This document shows, piece after piece, positions 53,039 to 61,422 of a DNA stretch of 64,000 nt (position 1 is its first letter; each line of letters starts with the position of its first letter). The notes beneath the pieces were generated by a model that made no database searches, was not told the origin of the DNA, and was given only the letters and a program-made list of their open reading frames with translations. The DNA lies in assembly GCF_000974805.1 (NCBI RefSeq), contig NZ_BBQZ01000003.1, positions 62,001-126,000 of the forward strand, in the 5' to 3' direction. Both the position numbers and the translations under genes were made by a program. This stretch comes from Demequina salsinemoris. Its GTDB lineage: Bacteria > Actinomycetota > Actinomycetes > Actinomycetales > Demequinaceae.

Positions 53039-54208
53039 GTGGACGACAACGGCGCGCGAGCGCGGAAGCCGGTTTTACCTGCGCCAGGTTGGCTGCCGGA
53101 TCCGAGCAGGCTCGACATCGAGCGCTACTGGGACGGGCACAGCTGGACCGCGCGAACACGCGATCGTGTGTCGAAGCTCGAACGAGTGACCTACCCCGAA
53201 CTTCAGCGTTCGGGGCGCGCGAGCCGTGGCGGTCGGGGGCCCCGCGATGCGCCTTTCGTGTGGCGGGGCGGCTCGAACTGGGACCCGGCGCCCTTGCCTC
53301 CACGGCCTCGGGCCTCGCGCATGACGCGGGTGGTCGCTGTGCTCGCCATCGTTGTGGGACTCGTGACCGTGCTCGGATACGCATGGCAGTTGGTGGACCG
53401 CGAGGCCTGGGAAGCGGTCCTCGCCGATGAGTCCCCGACGGGGCCGGACGTCGCGTACACGGTTCACGCCACCACGGAGCTCAGTCGATACCTCGCTCGA
53501 AACCTCATCGCACAAGAAGATCGCATCTCCGTGTCGGCCTTCATGGATGACAACTTCGACGAGGCGCTCTCGGATGCGATGCAGGAGGCGGCTGCGCAGA
53601 ATCCCGACGTGTTCATCAATTCGTGGCAGTGGACCACCAGCGCATCCGGGGCGTGGGTCGAGCCCGCCTACACGTACGACGATGCCGAGGCCGAGCGGCG
53701 TCGGGTCGCCACGGCGCAGGCCGTCGACGCGATCGTCGCCTCGCCCGCGGTCTCCGGAGCCACGACGCAGGTCGAGCTCGTGACGGCCATCCACGATGCG
53801 GTGATCGCCGCGACCGAGTACGACGACGAGTTCTACCAGTCGACGTTGGGCGCGACGATCGAGCCGGGCCCCGATCAGGGCCAGGAGGCCTACGAGGCCC
53901 TCGTCGAGGGAACCGCGGTGTGCAACGGGTACGCGCAGGCGTTCCAGCTGCTCGCCGACGCTGTCGGGCTCGACAGCGTCATCGTCACGGGCACTGCGAA
54001 CAACGGGCTCACCACCGGCCGGCACGCGTGGAACAAGGTGCTGATCGACGGCGAATGGCTCGTCGTGGACACGACGTGGGACGACCTGGGTGCGGCCGGC
54101 GCGCGCCACGACTACATGCTGCTGTCGGCGTCGAGCCCGCTGCTCGCCTCTCGCGCCGCCGGGACCGAGTGGGCGATCGACTCGGCGATCGCGGGGTACG
54201 GCGAGTAG
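53039..54208 (+). CDS. DUF2510-transglutaminase-like membrane protein
   Basis: 389 aa, GTG after GGGGGAGG. DUF2510 (LPAPGWLPDPSRL...YWDGHSWTARTRDR), basic linker, TM helix (about 100-120), then the same ectodomain as its neighbours with an intact triad: AVCNGYAQAF (Cys near 294), RHAWNKVLIDG, VVDTTWDD. Same architecture as the inactive gene at 48728, so those two are the closest pair and one copy has lost its Cys. Confidence 0.82.
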   Translation: MDDNGARARKPVLPAPGWLPDPSRLDIERYWDGHSWTARTRDRVSKLERVTYPELQRSGRASRGGRGPRDAPFVWRGGSNWDPAPLPPRPRASRMTRVVAVLAIVVGLVTVLGYAWQLVDREAWEAVLADESPTGPDVAYTVHATTELSRYLARNLIAQEDRISVSAFMDDNFDEALSDAMQEAAAQNPDVFINSWQWTTSASGAWVEPAYTYDDAEAERRRVATAQAVDAIVASPAVSGATTQVELVTAIHDAVIAATEYDDEFYQSTLGATIEPGPDQGQEAYEALVEGTAVCNGYAQAFQLLADAVGLDSVIVTGTANNGLTTGRHAWNKVLIDGEWLVVDTTWDDLGAAGARHDYMLLSASSPLLASRAAGTEWAIDSAIAGYGE

Positions 54209-54220
54209 TCACGGCGTTCC

Positions 54221-54249
54221 TTCTCAGGATTGACAGCGGTCGCTAGTCT
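54221..54249 (+). promoter_or_regulatory. Shared promoter block, copy 3
   Basis: TTCTCA, 17-nt spacer, TAGTCT, 23 bp before the cellulase start. Confidence 0.65.
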
Positions 54250-54272
54250 TCCCTGGGAGAAGGGGTGATCTC

Positions 54273-56150
54273 GTGGTCTCGAACGGTAGGACGGTACGAA
54301 GGCTCGGACCTGTGGCTGCGAGCAGGCTGGCCGTGGTGCTCGCGCTCACCGCCTGCACCGGTGGGGACTCCGCCGAGCCGTCGGACTTCGCGTCGACGTC
54401 GAACGCGGGCGGCGCATCGTCCTCCGCGTCCGTCGACGGCCACGTCGACAACCCCTTCGCCGGCGCGACCATGTACGTCAACGCCCAGTGGTCCGCCCAG
54501 GTCGAGGAGACCGCGTCCGACTACGAGGACTCCGACCCGGACCTCGCCGACGACATGCGCGCCGTGGCGTCCGAGCCGACCGGCGTGTGGATGGACCGCA
54601 TCTCGGCGATCGATGGCAATGCCGACGGGCCCGGGCTCAGATATCACCTGGACGCCGCCCTCGACCAGCAGGACGGCGACCAGCCCATCACCGTGACCGT
54701 CGTCGTGTACGACCTGCCCGGGCGCGACTGCTTCGCGCTCGCGTCCAACGGCGAGCTGCCCGCGACCGACGAGGGGCTCGAGCGGTATGAGACCGAGTAC
54801 ATCGACGCGCTCACCGCGATCTTCGCGTCGCCCGAGTACGAGGACCTGCGGATCGTCACGGTCCTGGAGCCGGACTCGCTGCCGAACCTCGTCACCAACT
54901 CCTCGGACGCGAACTGTCAGGCGGCCGATCCGTACTACCGGGCCGGCGTCGCCTACGCGCTCGACGCGTTCGCCTCGCTCCCGAACGTCTACACCTACAT
55001 CGACGCGGCGCACTCGGGCTGGCTCGGGTGGGACTCGAACTCGGGGCCTTCGGTCGCGCTGTTCGCGTCCGTCGTGGAGTCCACCGAGGCTGGTTTCGAC
55101 GCCGTCGACGGCTTCGTCACCAACACCGCGAACTACACGCCCACCGAGGAGACCTATCTGGCCGATGCCTCGCTCCAGGTGGGTGGTCAGGAGATCCGGT
55201 CTGGGAGCTTCTACGAGTGGAACTACGACTTCGACGAGGCCGACTGGACCGCGGATCTGTACGCGCGGGCCGTCGCGGCGGGCTTCCCTTCCACCATCGG
55301 GATGGTGATCGACACCTCCCGCAACGGCTGGGGAGGCGACGATCGGCCGACCGAGGTGACCGACGCATCGTCCGTGGATGCGTATGTCGCCGCCAACAAG
55401 ATCGACGCGCGCACGCACCGCGGCGCGTGGTGCAACCAGTCGGGCGCGGGGCTGGGGCTCAGGCCGCAGGCGCTGCCGTCGGGGTATCCGGACTCGCACC
55501 TGGACGCGTACCTGTGGGTGAAGCCGCCGGGGGAGTCCGACGGGTCTTCCGAGGAGATCGACAACGACGAGGGCAAAAGTTACGACCTGATGTGCTCGCC
55601 GTCGTACTCGACCGAGCGGCTTGGCGGTAACACGACCGGGGCTCTGGCCGATGCGCCGCTGTCGGGGAAGTGGTTCGCTTCCCAGTTCGCCGAGCTCGTC
55701 GCGAATGCGTATCCGGCCGTGGGCGAGGAGAACCCGCCTGCCAGGGAGGACGACTCGGTGGAGCTGGGGTCCGCTGAGGACTCGGCGGCCGGTGACTCCT
55801 CAAGCGATGCGGACGATGCCTGGGGTGAGGACGATGCGGTCGTCGCCGGGGAGTCTGGCGAGTGCTCGGCCTCGCTCGAGGTGACGAACTCGTGGCAGGG
55901 CGGGTTCCAGGCGAACGTTGTCGTGACTGCGGTGGGTGACCTGGCGGGCTGGGAGGTCTCGTTCGACCTGCCGACGGGCGTCGAGATCGACGGGCTGTGG
56001 AACGGCGACTCGTCCGGGACGAGCGGGGCCGTGACCGTGGGCGACGTCGGGTGGAATGGCGTGTTGGCCGCGGGCGAGACGGGGGAGTTCGGGTTCACCG
56101 GGACAGGGGATGCGCCTGACGGCGTGGACGTGGAGTGCGTGGGGAACTGA
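54273..56150 (+). CDS. Lipoprotein GH6 cellulase (cellobiohydrolase-like) with CBM2
   Basis: 625 aa, GTG after AAGGGG. Signal with lipobox LTAC, so membrane-anchored rather than released. GH6 catalytic domain about 45-470: VVYDLPGRDCFALASNGE, catalytic-acid region RIVTVLEPDSLPNLV, DAAHSGWLGW, NTANYTP, VIDTSRNGWGG, YLWVKPPGESDG. An acidic Ser/Asp linker leads to a C-terminal family 2 carbohydrate-binding module with three conserved Trp and terminal Cys. Hydrolyses cellulose from chain ends or as an endo-enzyme; loop detail cannot be judged. Confidence 0.93.
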   Translation: MVSNGRTVRRLGPVAASRLAVVLALTACTGGDSAEPSDFASTSNAGGASSSASVDGHVDNPFAGATMYVNAQWSAQVEETASDYEDSDPDLADDMRAVASEPTGVWMDRISAIDGNADGPGLRYHLDAALDQQDGDQPITVTVVVYDLPGRDCFALASNGELPATDEGLERYETEYIDALTAIFASPEYEDLRIVTVLEPDSLPNLVTNSSDANCQAADPYYRAGVAYALDAFASLPNVYTYIDAAHSGWLGWDSNSGPSVALFASVVESTEAGFDAVDGFVTNTANYTPTEETYLADASLQVGGQEIRSGSFYEWNYDFDEADWTADLYARAVAAGFPSTIGMVIDTSRNGWGGDDRPTEVTDASSVDAYVAANKIDARTHRGAWCNQSGAGLGLRPQALPSGYPDSHLDAYLWVKPPGESDGSSEEIDNDEGKSYDLMCSPSYSTERLGGNTTGALADAPLSGKWFASQFAELVANAYPAVGEENPPAREDDSVELGSAEDSAAGDSSSDADDAWGEDDAVVAGESGECSASLEVTNSWQGGFQANVVVTAVGDLAGWEVSFDLPTGVEIDGLWNGDSSGTSGAVTVGDVGWNGVLAAGETGEFGFTGTGDAPDGVDVECVGN

Positions 56151-56153
56151 CTC

Positions 56154-56182
56154 TTCTCGGTTCTCGAACTGATCGCTAGTCT
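56154..56182 (+). promoter_or_regulatory. Shared promoter block, copy 4
   Basis: TTCTCG, 17-nt spacer, TAGTCT, 18 bp before the helicase start. Confidence 0.6.
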
Positions 56183-56199
56183 TCACCCGAGGGGGACAC

Positions 56200-58305
56200 A
56201 TGACCGCTGGTAGTTCTGCAAAGACGGAGTCCGAGCGACAGCTCGCGCTCGCGGCCGCCCACGAGGCCGCGGCGGCTGACGCGCGAGCTGCGGCCGGGCG
56301 CTACGAGGTCGCAGGCGTGACCGAGCATCGGATCGCGCGACTGCTCGCGCCACTAAGCGTCTACGAGGCACGGTTCCTCCATGACCGTCGCTGGCCCGGG
56401 TCGCGCCGGGCGCAGGTGGACCTGATCATGGTCGGCAAGCCCGGCGTCTTCATCATCGACACGAAGGCCTGGAAGGACGTCTCGATCGTCGACCAGCGCA
56501 TCTTCCGCGGCGACGAGGACGTGACCGAGGACCTGATGAATCTCGCAGACCTGTGCGATCGCGCGGAGGAGGACCTCGCCGCTATCGGACTTGCTCCGGG
56601 CGAGGTCCACGCCGTTGTCGTGCTCGCCGGGCGGCAGGGCATCAATGCGCGGGTCGGACCGGTGGAGGTGGTGGGGGAGAAGGACCTGCTGCGTCACATC
56701 GCGTCCAAGGGCGAGAGGCTCACCGTCACCCAGGTGGACGAGGTCGATGGGCGGTGCCGGCAGTTCTTCCCGCCTGTGTCCGCGCCTGCGCACACGGCAC
56801 CGCCCGTATCCGTCGAGGTGCCCGTGCTGCATGTCCAGACGGATGAGCCTGTGGTCGACGAGGCTGACGCACTCTTCTCTGCCTCCGAGGTCGAGGCCGC
56901 GTTGCTTGAGGGGATCATGGCGCAGCCCGTGGAGGAGTGGATGACCTTCCTCCACCCCGACCAGGCGAAACTCGTGCGTCGTTCCTTCAACGGGCCCTCC
57001 CGCATCCGCGGCGCGGCCGGGACCGGCAAGACCGTCGTCGGGCTGCATCGTGCGGCGTATCTGGCGCGGACCAGGCCAGGGCGGGTGCTCGTGACGACCT
57101 ACGTGCGGACTCTTCCTTCGGTGCTGAAGACCTTGCTCGGCCGAATGGCACCCGACGTGGTGGACCGCGTCGACTTCATGGGAGTTCACCAGTTCGCGTC
57201 GTCCGTGCTCGACGACCGCGGAGTGCGCCGCAGGCTCGACAGTTCCGCGGCGGATGGTGGCTTCGCCGCGGCGTGGAATGCGGTCCCCATGGACAGCCCG
57301 CTGAGGCGCAAGGGGCTGTCCGAGCGGTATTGGAGGGAGGAGATCGACTACGTCATCAAGGGGCGAGGAATCTCCGACTTCGACACCTACGCCGAACTGT
57401 CTCGCACCGGGCGGCAGCATCGTCTGGGACTTGACCAGCGTCGGGCCGTGTGGGGCCTGTATTTGGATTACGACCGCAACCTGCGGCGCCAGCGCGTGCA
57501 TGACTTCGCGGACGTGATCCTGCTCGCCGAGGCGGAGCTCAATCGCGAGCCGCTCGCCGAGGGCTATGCCGCGGTGATCGTCGACGAGGCGCAGGACCTC
57601 AGCTGCGCGATGGCGCGCATGCTGCACTCGCTCGTGGGCGACGCGCCCGACGGCTTCACTCTGATCGGAGACGGGCAGCAGAGCATCTATCCGGGCGGAT
57701 ACACGCTTGTGGAGGCCGGGCTCTCCGTGGCCTCGCGAGGCGTCGTGCTCGACATCAACTACCGCAACACCGAGGAGATCCTCGACTTCGCGCATGGGCT
57801 CGTCGCGGGGACTGGATACGCCGACATTGAGGGAGAGATCGCGAAGGGTGAGCGGCCTCGCTCCATCTCTCGTTCGGGGCCCGTGCCGGAGATCGCGCGA
57901 TGTGCCACCTGGCGCGAGCATGATCGCGCTCTCGTGGCGCGGGTCCAGCGCACTGTCCGAGAGATCGGCACGTCGCTCGGGGACGTCGGGGTGCTGTGCG
58001 CCTCCAACTACACGGCGGACAAGGTCCGAAAGGTCCTCGCGGAAGCCGGCATCGCGAGTGTGGACCTCAAGGAGTATGACGGTGTCGCGGCCGACGCGGT
58101 GCGCGTGGGAACGATCAAGCGCGCCAAGGGTCTCGAGTTCAAGCAGGTGCTCGTTGCGTCGGTGAGGCTGTCGCTGCTCGAGGGCGAGCCTCCTTCCGAG
58201 GACGATGCGGCCGAGCGCGAGACTTGGGAGCTTGCTCGCAGGGAGCTGTACGTGGCGCTGACCCGCGCGAGGGACGGGCTTTGGGTCGGGGTGGTCGCGC
58301 AGTGA
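56200..58305 (+). CDS. NERD nuclease domain-SF1 helicase fusion
   Basis: 701 aa. The N-terminal NERD domain (about 55-160) has RRAQVDLIMVGKPGVFIIDTKAWK with the D and DxK residues of a nuclease core. The helicase part follows: Walker A GAAGTGKTVVGLH (about 270), motif II VIVDEAQDLSCAM, motif III GDGQQSIYPGG, motif V RAKGLEFKQVLVAS and VI VALTRARDGLW. NERD-helicases are recurrent in defence islands and repair loci. GC content is normal for the window. Convergent with the GIY-YIG helicase gene. Confidence 0.88.
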   Translation: MTAGSSAKTESERQLALAAAHEAAAADARAAAGRYEVAGVTEHRIARLLAPLSVYEARFLHDRRWPGSRRAQVDLIMVGKPGVFIIDTKAWKDVSIVDQRIFRGDEDVTEDLMNLADLCDRAEEDLAAIGLAPGEVHAVVVLAGRQGINARVGPVEVVGEKDLLRHIASKGERLTVTQVDEVDGRCRQFFPPVSAPAHTAPPVSVEVPVLHVQTDEPVVDEADALFSASEVEAALLEGIMAQPVEEWMTFLHPDQAKLVRRSFNGPSRIRGAAGTGKTVVGLHRAAYLARTRPGRVLVTTYVRTLPSVLKTLLGRMAPDVVDRVDFMGVHQFASSVLDDRGVRRRLDSSAADGGFAAAWNAVPMDSPLRRKGLSERYWREEIDYVIKGRGISDFDTYAELSRTGRQHRLGLDQRRAVWGLYLDYDRNLRRQRVHDFADVILLAEAELNREPLAEGYAAVIVDEAQDLSCAMARMLHSLVGDAPDGFTLIGDGQQSIYPGGYTLVEAGLSVASRGVVLDINYRNTEEILDFAHGLVAGTGYADIEGEIAKGERPRSISRSGPVPEIARCATWREHDRALVARVQRTVREIGTSLGDVGVLCASNYTADKVRKVLAEAGIASVDLKEYDGVAADAVRVGTIKRAKGLEFKQVLVASVRLSLLEGEPPSEDDAAERETWELARRELYVALTRARDGLWVGVVAQ

Positions 58306-58343
58306 ATCACGAAGTCGAGTGCATCGGCGGGCATGCGAGAGGT

Positions 58344-60059
58344 CTAGTCGAAGTAGGCCCGTAGACGGTGCCTGAGTGCTGGATCGCAGACGTAAACGTA
58401 CGTTCCTCGCATCCCCCGGGTCAGAAGGACTCGGTATGCGTTGAGAACGAGACTCAGGATCTCGTCGTCGGAATATGTGATTCCCAGGAGTCTGTTGTTT
58501 TGTTTGCCACGGGTGTCCGCGTATTGAGCGCGGTCCAGAATGATCCGGCGCGCCGACGGGTCCCACTTCAGCTCCGGTCCAATGATCACCCCCGCGTAGT
58601 TCAGGTCGTAACCCTGAACAGTATGGATCGAGCCCACTTCATGTAGGGATGTCGGCGTGTTGATCCAGTCGACGTCGGTTTGATTCCACTGGAGCTGGAG
58701 ACCGTCGATATTGATATCAACCGCGGCCGGGTCCTTCTTGCTCAACCATTTCCAGCCGAAGCCCGCGACGAGACGCGAAAGCCCCGCTTCGTGGTCGCGG
58801 GCGATGATTGCGCTACGCATGTCACGCAGGCTTTCGAAGAACCTGAGGTCGTAGCCTGCGAAACGCTGAGGCTCGCGTGGAGCGGCGCCAGAGAGTAGTT
58901 CGCGGACGAACGCAAGATAGTCGTCGCCGCCTTGTACTCGCATCTGGGACCTGAGCGGGTAGAGGCGTCCGACCGCTCCGGCAGCGCTTCGGAGCTGTCT
59001 CGTGGTTTCAGGCGGCAAATCGATCGGACGCACGCTTTGCTCATGGTCCAAGAGCAGGAGTTGGTGTCTGCTCCTCCTCGAGATCCAGTCCAATTGCGTG
59101 AGGCTCTCCCAGCGCTCTCCTTTATGCGCCAGCGACTGAGAGATGTGGCGGAAACGGTTGGTTACGCCCGGCGCCGACTGGGCGCCCCATTGCGACAGGC
59201 GATGGGTCTCGTCGACGATGAGCAGGTCGAAGTCTTCTGGTTGGTTGTAGACGTCGTAGGCGCTCAATACCATGCTGGCGCGCAGGCCCGGAACGCGTCT
59301 GAAGACTCCCTTGATTGAACGCCGCAACGACTGCTGAGGTACGACGAGGCCCATTCGGAAGCCGCGCAACGCTTCGCGATATCCGCCGACGAAGAAGTCG
59401 GAGAACACGGAGTCAGAAGGTGCATCGTCCGATGGCTCCGTCGACGCGATATCGCTCAGCAGTTTCATGAGGTAGATTGCGACGATCGTCTTGCCCGTCC
59501 CAGGCGCGCCTTGGATTACTGCGCGACTCGCCGTGCCACCGGATAGGTCGTCGAAGAGGCCCTCGAGGATGTCGACGATGGCCACTTCCTGGTCCTGCGT
59601 GAGGGCCTTGAACGGGGACAGTTTGAAGAGGTCGCTGTTCTCGATCTCGGCAATCGAATTCCGGAAGAGATCGTCTTCGCGTAATTGCTCGAAGATCTCC
59701 CCAAACAGTGCTTGATAGCGATCTCGATCGAAGTAGTCCGCGTTGGTGATGCCATCGTTGCGGTTCAGAACCGTGAACTGGCCGTCGCCGGCGAAAAGCC
59801 GTATGAGGTACGACTCGAGGTCGAGGCATACCGACTTGTTGAACTGTTCGTCGATGACCACCCGCAGAGACGTCAAATGCTTCTTCTCCGGGTTGTCAAG
59901 ATGCTGTCGCATCCGCCCGACGGCGTTCAGGGTTTCGCCGACGTACACCTCGCGCCTGTCGTTGAGCGTGTAGACGACGGGCCAGTTCGACTGACGGCCG
60001 TGGGGCTCTTCCCAGGTTCGCAACGAGGCCGGGCTGAACGGCAGTCGCTCAATCTTCAT
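58344..60059 (-). CDS. GIY-YIG-DUF2075 helicase (Schlafen group-3-like), candidate defence protein
   Basis: 571 aa. N-terminal GIY-YIG-type nuclease domain (about 25-95): VVYTLNDRREVYVGETLNAVGRMRQH, later LESYLIRLF. DUF2075 ATPase/helicase: Walker A QGAPGTGKTIVAIY (about 185), Walker B DLLIVDETHRLSQ, VGSIHTVQGYDLNYAGVIIG and LTRGMRGTYVYV at the C-terminus. ATG overlaps the MazG-like gene by 11 bp. Base composition is clearly lower (28 and 31 G/C in two sampled 60-base rows against about 42 in valS), suggesting recent acquisition. Confidence 0.85.
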   Translation of the reverse strand: MKIERLPFSPASLRTWEEPHGRQSNWPVVYTLNDRREVYVGETLNAVGRMRQHLDNPEKKHLTSLRVVIDEQFNKSVCLDLESYLIRLFAGDGQFTVLNRNDGITNADYFDRDRYQALFGEIFEQLREDDLFRNSIAEIENSDLFKLSPFKALTQDQEVAIVDILEGLFDDLSGGTASRAVIQGAPGTGKTIVAIYLMKLLSDIASTEPSDDAPSDSVFSDFFVGGYREALRGFRMGLVVPQQSLRRSIKGVFRRVPGLRASMVLSAYDVYNQPEDFDLLIVDETHRLSQWGAQSAPGVTNRFRHISQSLAHKGERWESLTQLDWISRRSRHQLLLLDHEQSVRPIDLPPETTRQLRSAAGAVGRLYPLRSQMRVQGGDDYLAFVRELLSGAAPREPQRFAGYDLRFFESLRDMRSAIIARDHEAGLSRLVAGFGWKWLSKKDPAAVDINIDGLQLQWNQTDVDWINTPTSLHEVGSIHTVQGYDLNYAGVIIGPELKWDPSARRIILDRAQYADTRGKQNNRLLGITYSDDEILSLVLNAYRVLLTRGMRGTYVYVCDPALRHRLRAYFD

Positions 60060-60375
60060 AAGCGTCGTACTTGGTGCTCTTGCCTCGGGCCTTCTCGACC
60101 GGGTACTTCACGCGCGTCGTCGCCAGTTTGTCGAGCACAATCTCGTCGGCGTCCAGGCCGAGCGCATCGGCGAACAGCAAGCAGTAGGTGAGCACGTCGG
60201 CCAATTCGTCCTTGACCTTGTCGGCATCGGCGTAGGGACTCCATTGGAAGCACTCAAGCAGCTCGCCAGCTTCGATGGAGATGCTTTTCGCGAGATTCTC
60301 GGGCGTGTGGAACTGCGCCCAATCGCGTTCGCGAACGAATTCTCGGAGAGTGCGAAGGACCTCGTCATCGGCCAT
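60049..60375 (-). CDS. MazG-like nucleotide pyrophosphohydrolase
   Basis: 108 aa from ATG 60375, 6 nt after TACTGT (60382-60387), leaderless. All-alpha NTP-PPase fold: SISIEAGELLECFQW (the metal-binding ExxE region) and KDELADVLTYCLLFADALGLD (second ExxD). Hydrolyses (d)NTPs to monophosphates. It is the first gene of a two-gene operon with the GIY-YIG-DUF2075 helicase and overlaps it by 11 bp, so the products probably act together. Confidence 0.88.
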   Translation of the reverse strand: MADDEVLRTLREFVRERDWAQFHTPENLAKSISIEAGELLECFQWSPYADADKVKDELADVLTYCLLFADALGLDADEIVLDKLATTRVKYPVEKARGKSTKYDAYED

Positions 60376-60530
60376 GTCTGGACAGTAGCAAGCGGTGCCT
60401 GGCCGTGGCAGGAGGGCACCGGCGAGCCGTCCCAGGTGGCGGTGAGCGACGGGGAGGTCTCGCAGCCGAGTGTGGAATACATCACACGCCAAGCAGTACC
60501 CTTGAGGCAGTCAGTGTCAAGGAGGCGGTC

Positions 60531-60806
60531 ATGACGGTCGATAGCGCAACCAAGGCCGGCGTCGTGTACTTCCACGGTCCCGAGCCCGTCTTCGCCGACC
60601 ACTACGACTACCGCGAGGAGAGGGCCTACATGGCGACGCTCGCCGAGATCGACAGCCTTGACGTCCCGACGGACCGTGGTGCCCACGCCGCCGCGTCGGC
60701 CCCGGGTAAGAAGAAGTCGCGTGCCCAGGCGGCCGCGGCGGCCACCCGTCGCTCGGTCGCCTACGCCACGCTGGCCGCGCTCGAGGTTCGCGCCGCGCGC
60801 GCCTGA
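60531..60806 (+). CDS. Hypothetical 91-aa protein
   Basis: ATG after AAGGAGG. An N-terminal half with YFHGPEPVFADHYDYREERAY is followed by a basic Lys/Arg/Ala-rich tail (PGKKKSRAQAAAAATRR) that could bind nucleic acid. Not recognised. A GCGC hairpin follows the stop codon. Confidence 0.55.
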   Translation: MTVDSATKAGVVYFHGPEPVFADHYDYREERAYMATLAEIDSLDVPTDRGAHAAASAPGKKKSRAQAAAAATRRSVAYATLAALEVRAARA

Positions 60807-61025
60807 ACCGAGCCCGCGCTTTCGCGCGGCGGCGGTCCCGGATCCACGGCGCGCCGACGGATCGTTTGACGCCCGTCAAACAAGGTCCTACGGTCTGAGG
60901 TGGAGGCACGTCACCGGCGACTGCACCCTTCCCTTCCCCGGGGGCATGGCCAGCGCTGCCGTGCAGCCGCGCGCCACACGAGGCGCAGGCATCGGGCTTG
61001 CGCTGCACAACGGAAGGGGAATGCC

Positions 61026-61250
61026 GTGACCGCTGGAAAGATCGCCAAAGTCGTCGAAGTCCACCGCGACGGCCGCGCCATCGTCGAGATCGGGAGCGAG
61101 CGCCAGGAGGTGCTCGAGATGACCGTCTCCGACGACGACATCACGCCGGGGGACTGGGTCATCGTCCGTTCCGGCTTCGCCCTCGAGCGCCTCACGGACA
61201 AGGAGCTCAAGGAGCTCCAGGCGCAGCACAAGACCGAGATCACCGCCTGA
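61026..61250 (+). CDS. HypC/HupF-like small protein without the N-terminal Cys
   Basis: 74 aa, GTG after GGAAGGGG. The beta-barrel pattern GKIAKVVEVHRDGRAIVEIG then ITPGDWVIVRSGFALERLTDKE matches HypC hydrogenase chaperones (VGDYVLVHxGFAxxxxDxxEA). The essential MC(L/I) start of HypC is replaced by VTAGK. No hydrogenase or hyp gene is near, so it probably does something else. Confidence 0.6.
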   Translation: MTAGKIAKVVEVHRDGRAIVEIGSERQEVLEMTVSDDDITPGDWVIVRSGFALERLTDKELKELQAQHKTEITA

Positions 61251-61267
61251 CCGGCGACGCTCAAGCT

Positions 61268-61297
61268 CCGACGCCCGGGCGGGAGCGCGGGCGTCGG
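61268..61297 (+). terminator. Terminator after the HypC-like gene
   Basis: Perfect 10-bp stem CCGACGCCCG / CGGGCGTCGG with 10-nt loop. Confidence 0.75.
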
Positions 61298-61340
61298 CGT
61301 GTCTCGGTGGCTTGCCGACCGGAAGCCGCCTAGCGTGGGG

Positions 61341-61371
61341 TGTGACAGATGTCACACGTGCGTCGTATAGT
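61341..61371 (+). promoter_or_regulatory. CRP-type operator and -10 box
   Basis: TGTGACAGATGTCACA (61341-61356), exact TGTGA-N6-TCACA, 9 nt before TATAGT (61366-61371). The operator covers the -35 position. Differs from the 48051 site at one central base. Confidence 0.65.
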
Positions 61372-61422
61372 TCACCTCATCTGGAATATGCACCGAGTGA
61401 CGCTAGGCCTGGGGGATTGACG

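Noticed and set aside
54230-54235. TTGACA as the -35 box of the cellulase promoter
   Set aside because: Only 8 nt separate it from TAGTCT; the TTCTCR box at N17 is conserved in all four copies while TTGACA is not.
61026-61250. Hydrogenase maturation locus
   Set aside because: No other hyp or hydrogenase genes and the key Cys is missing.
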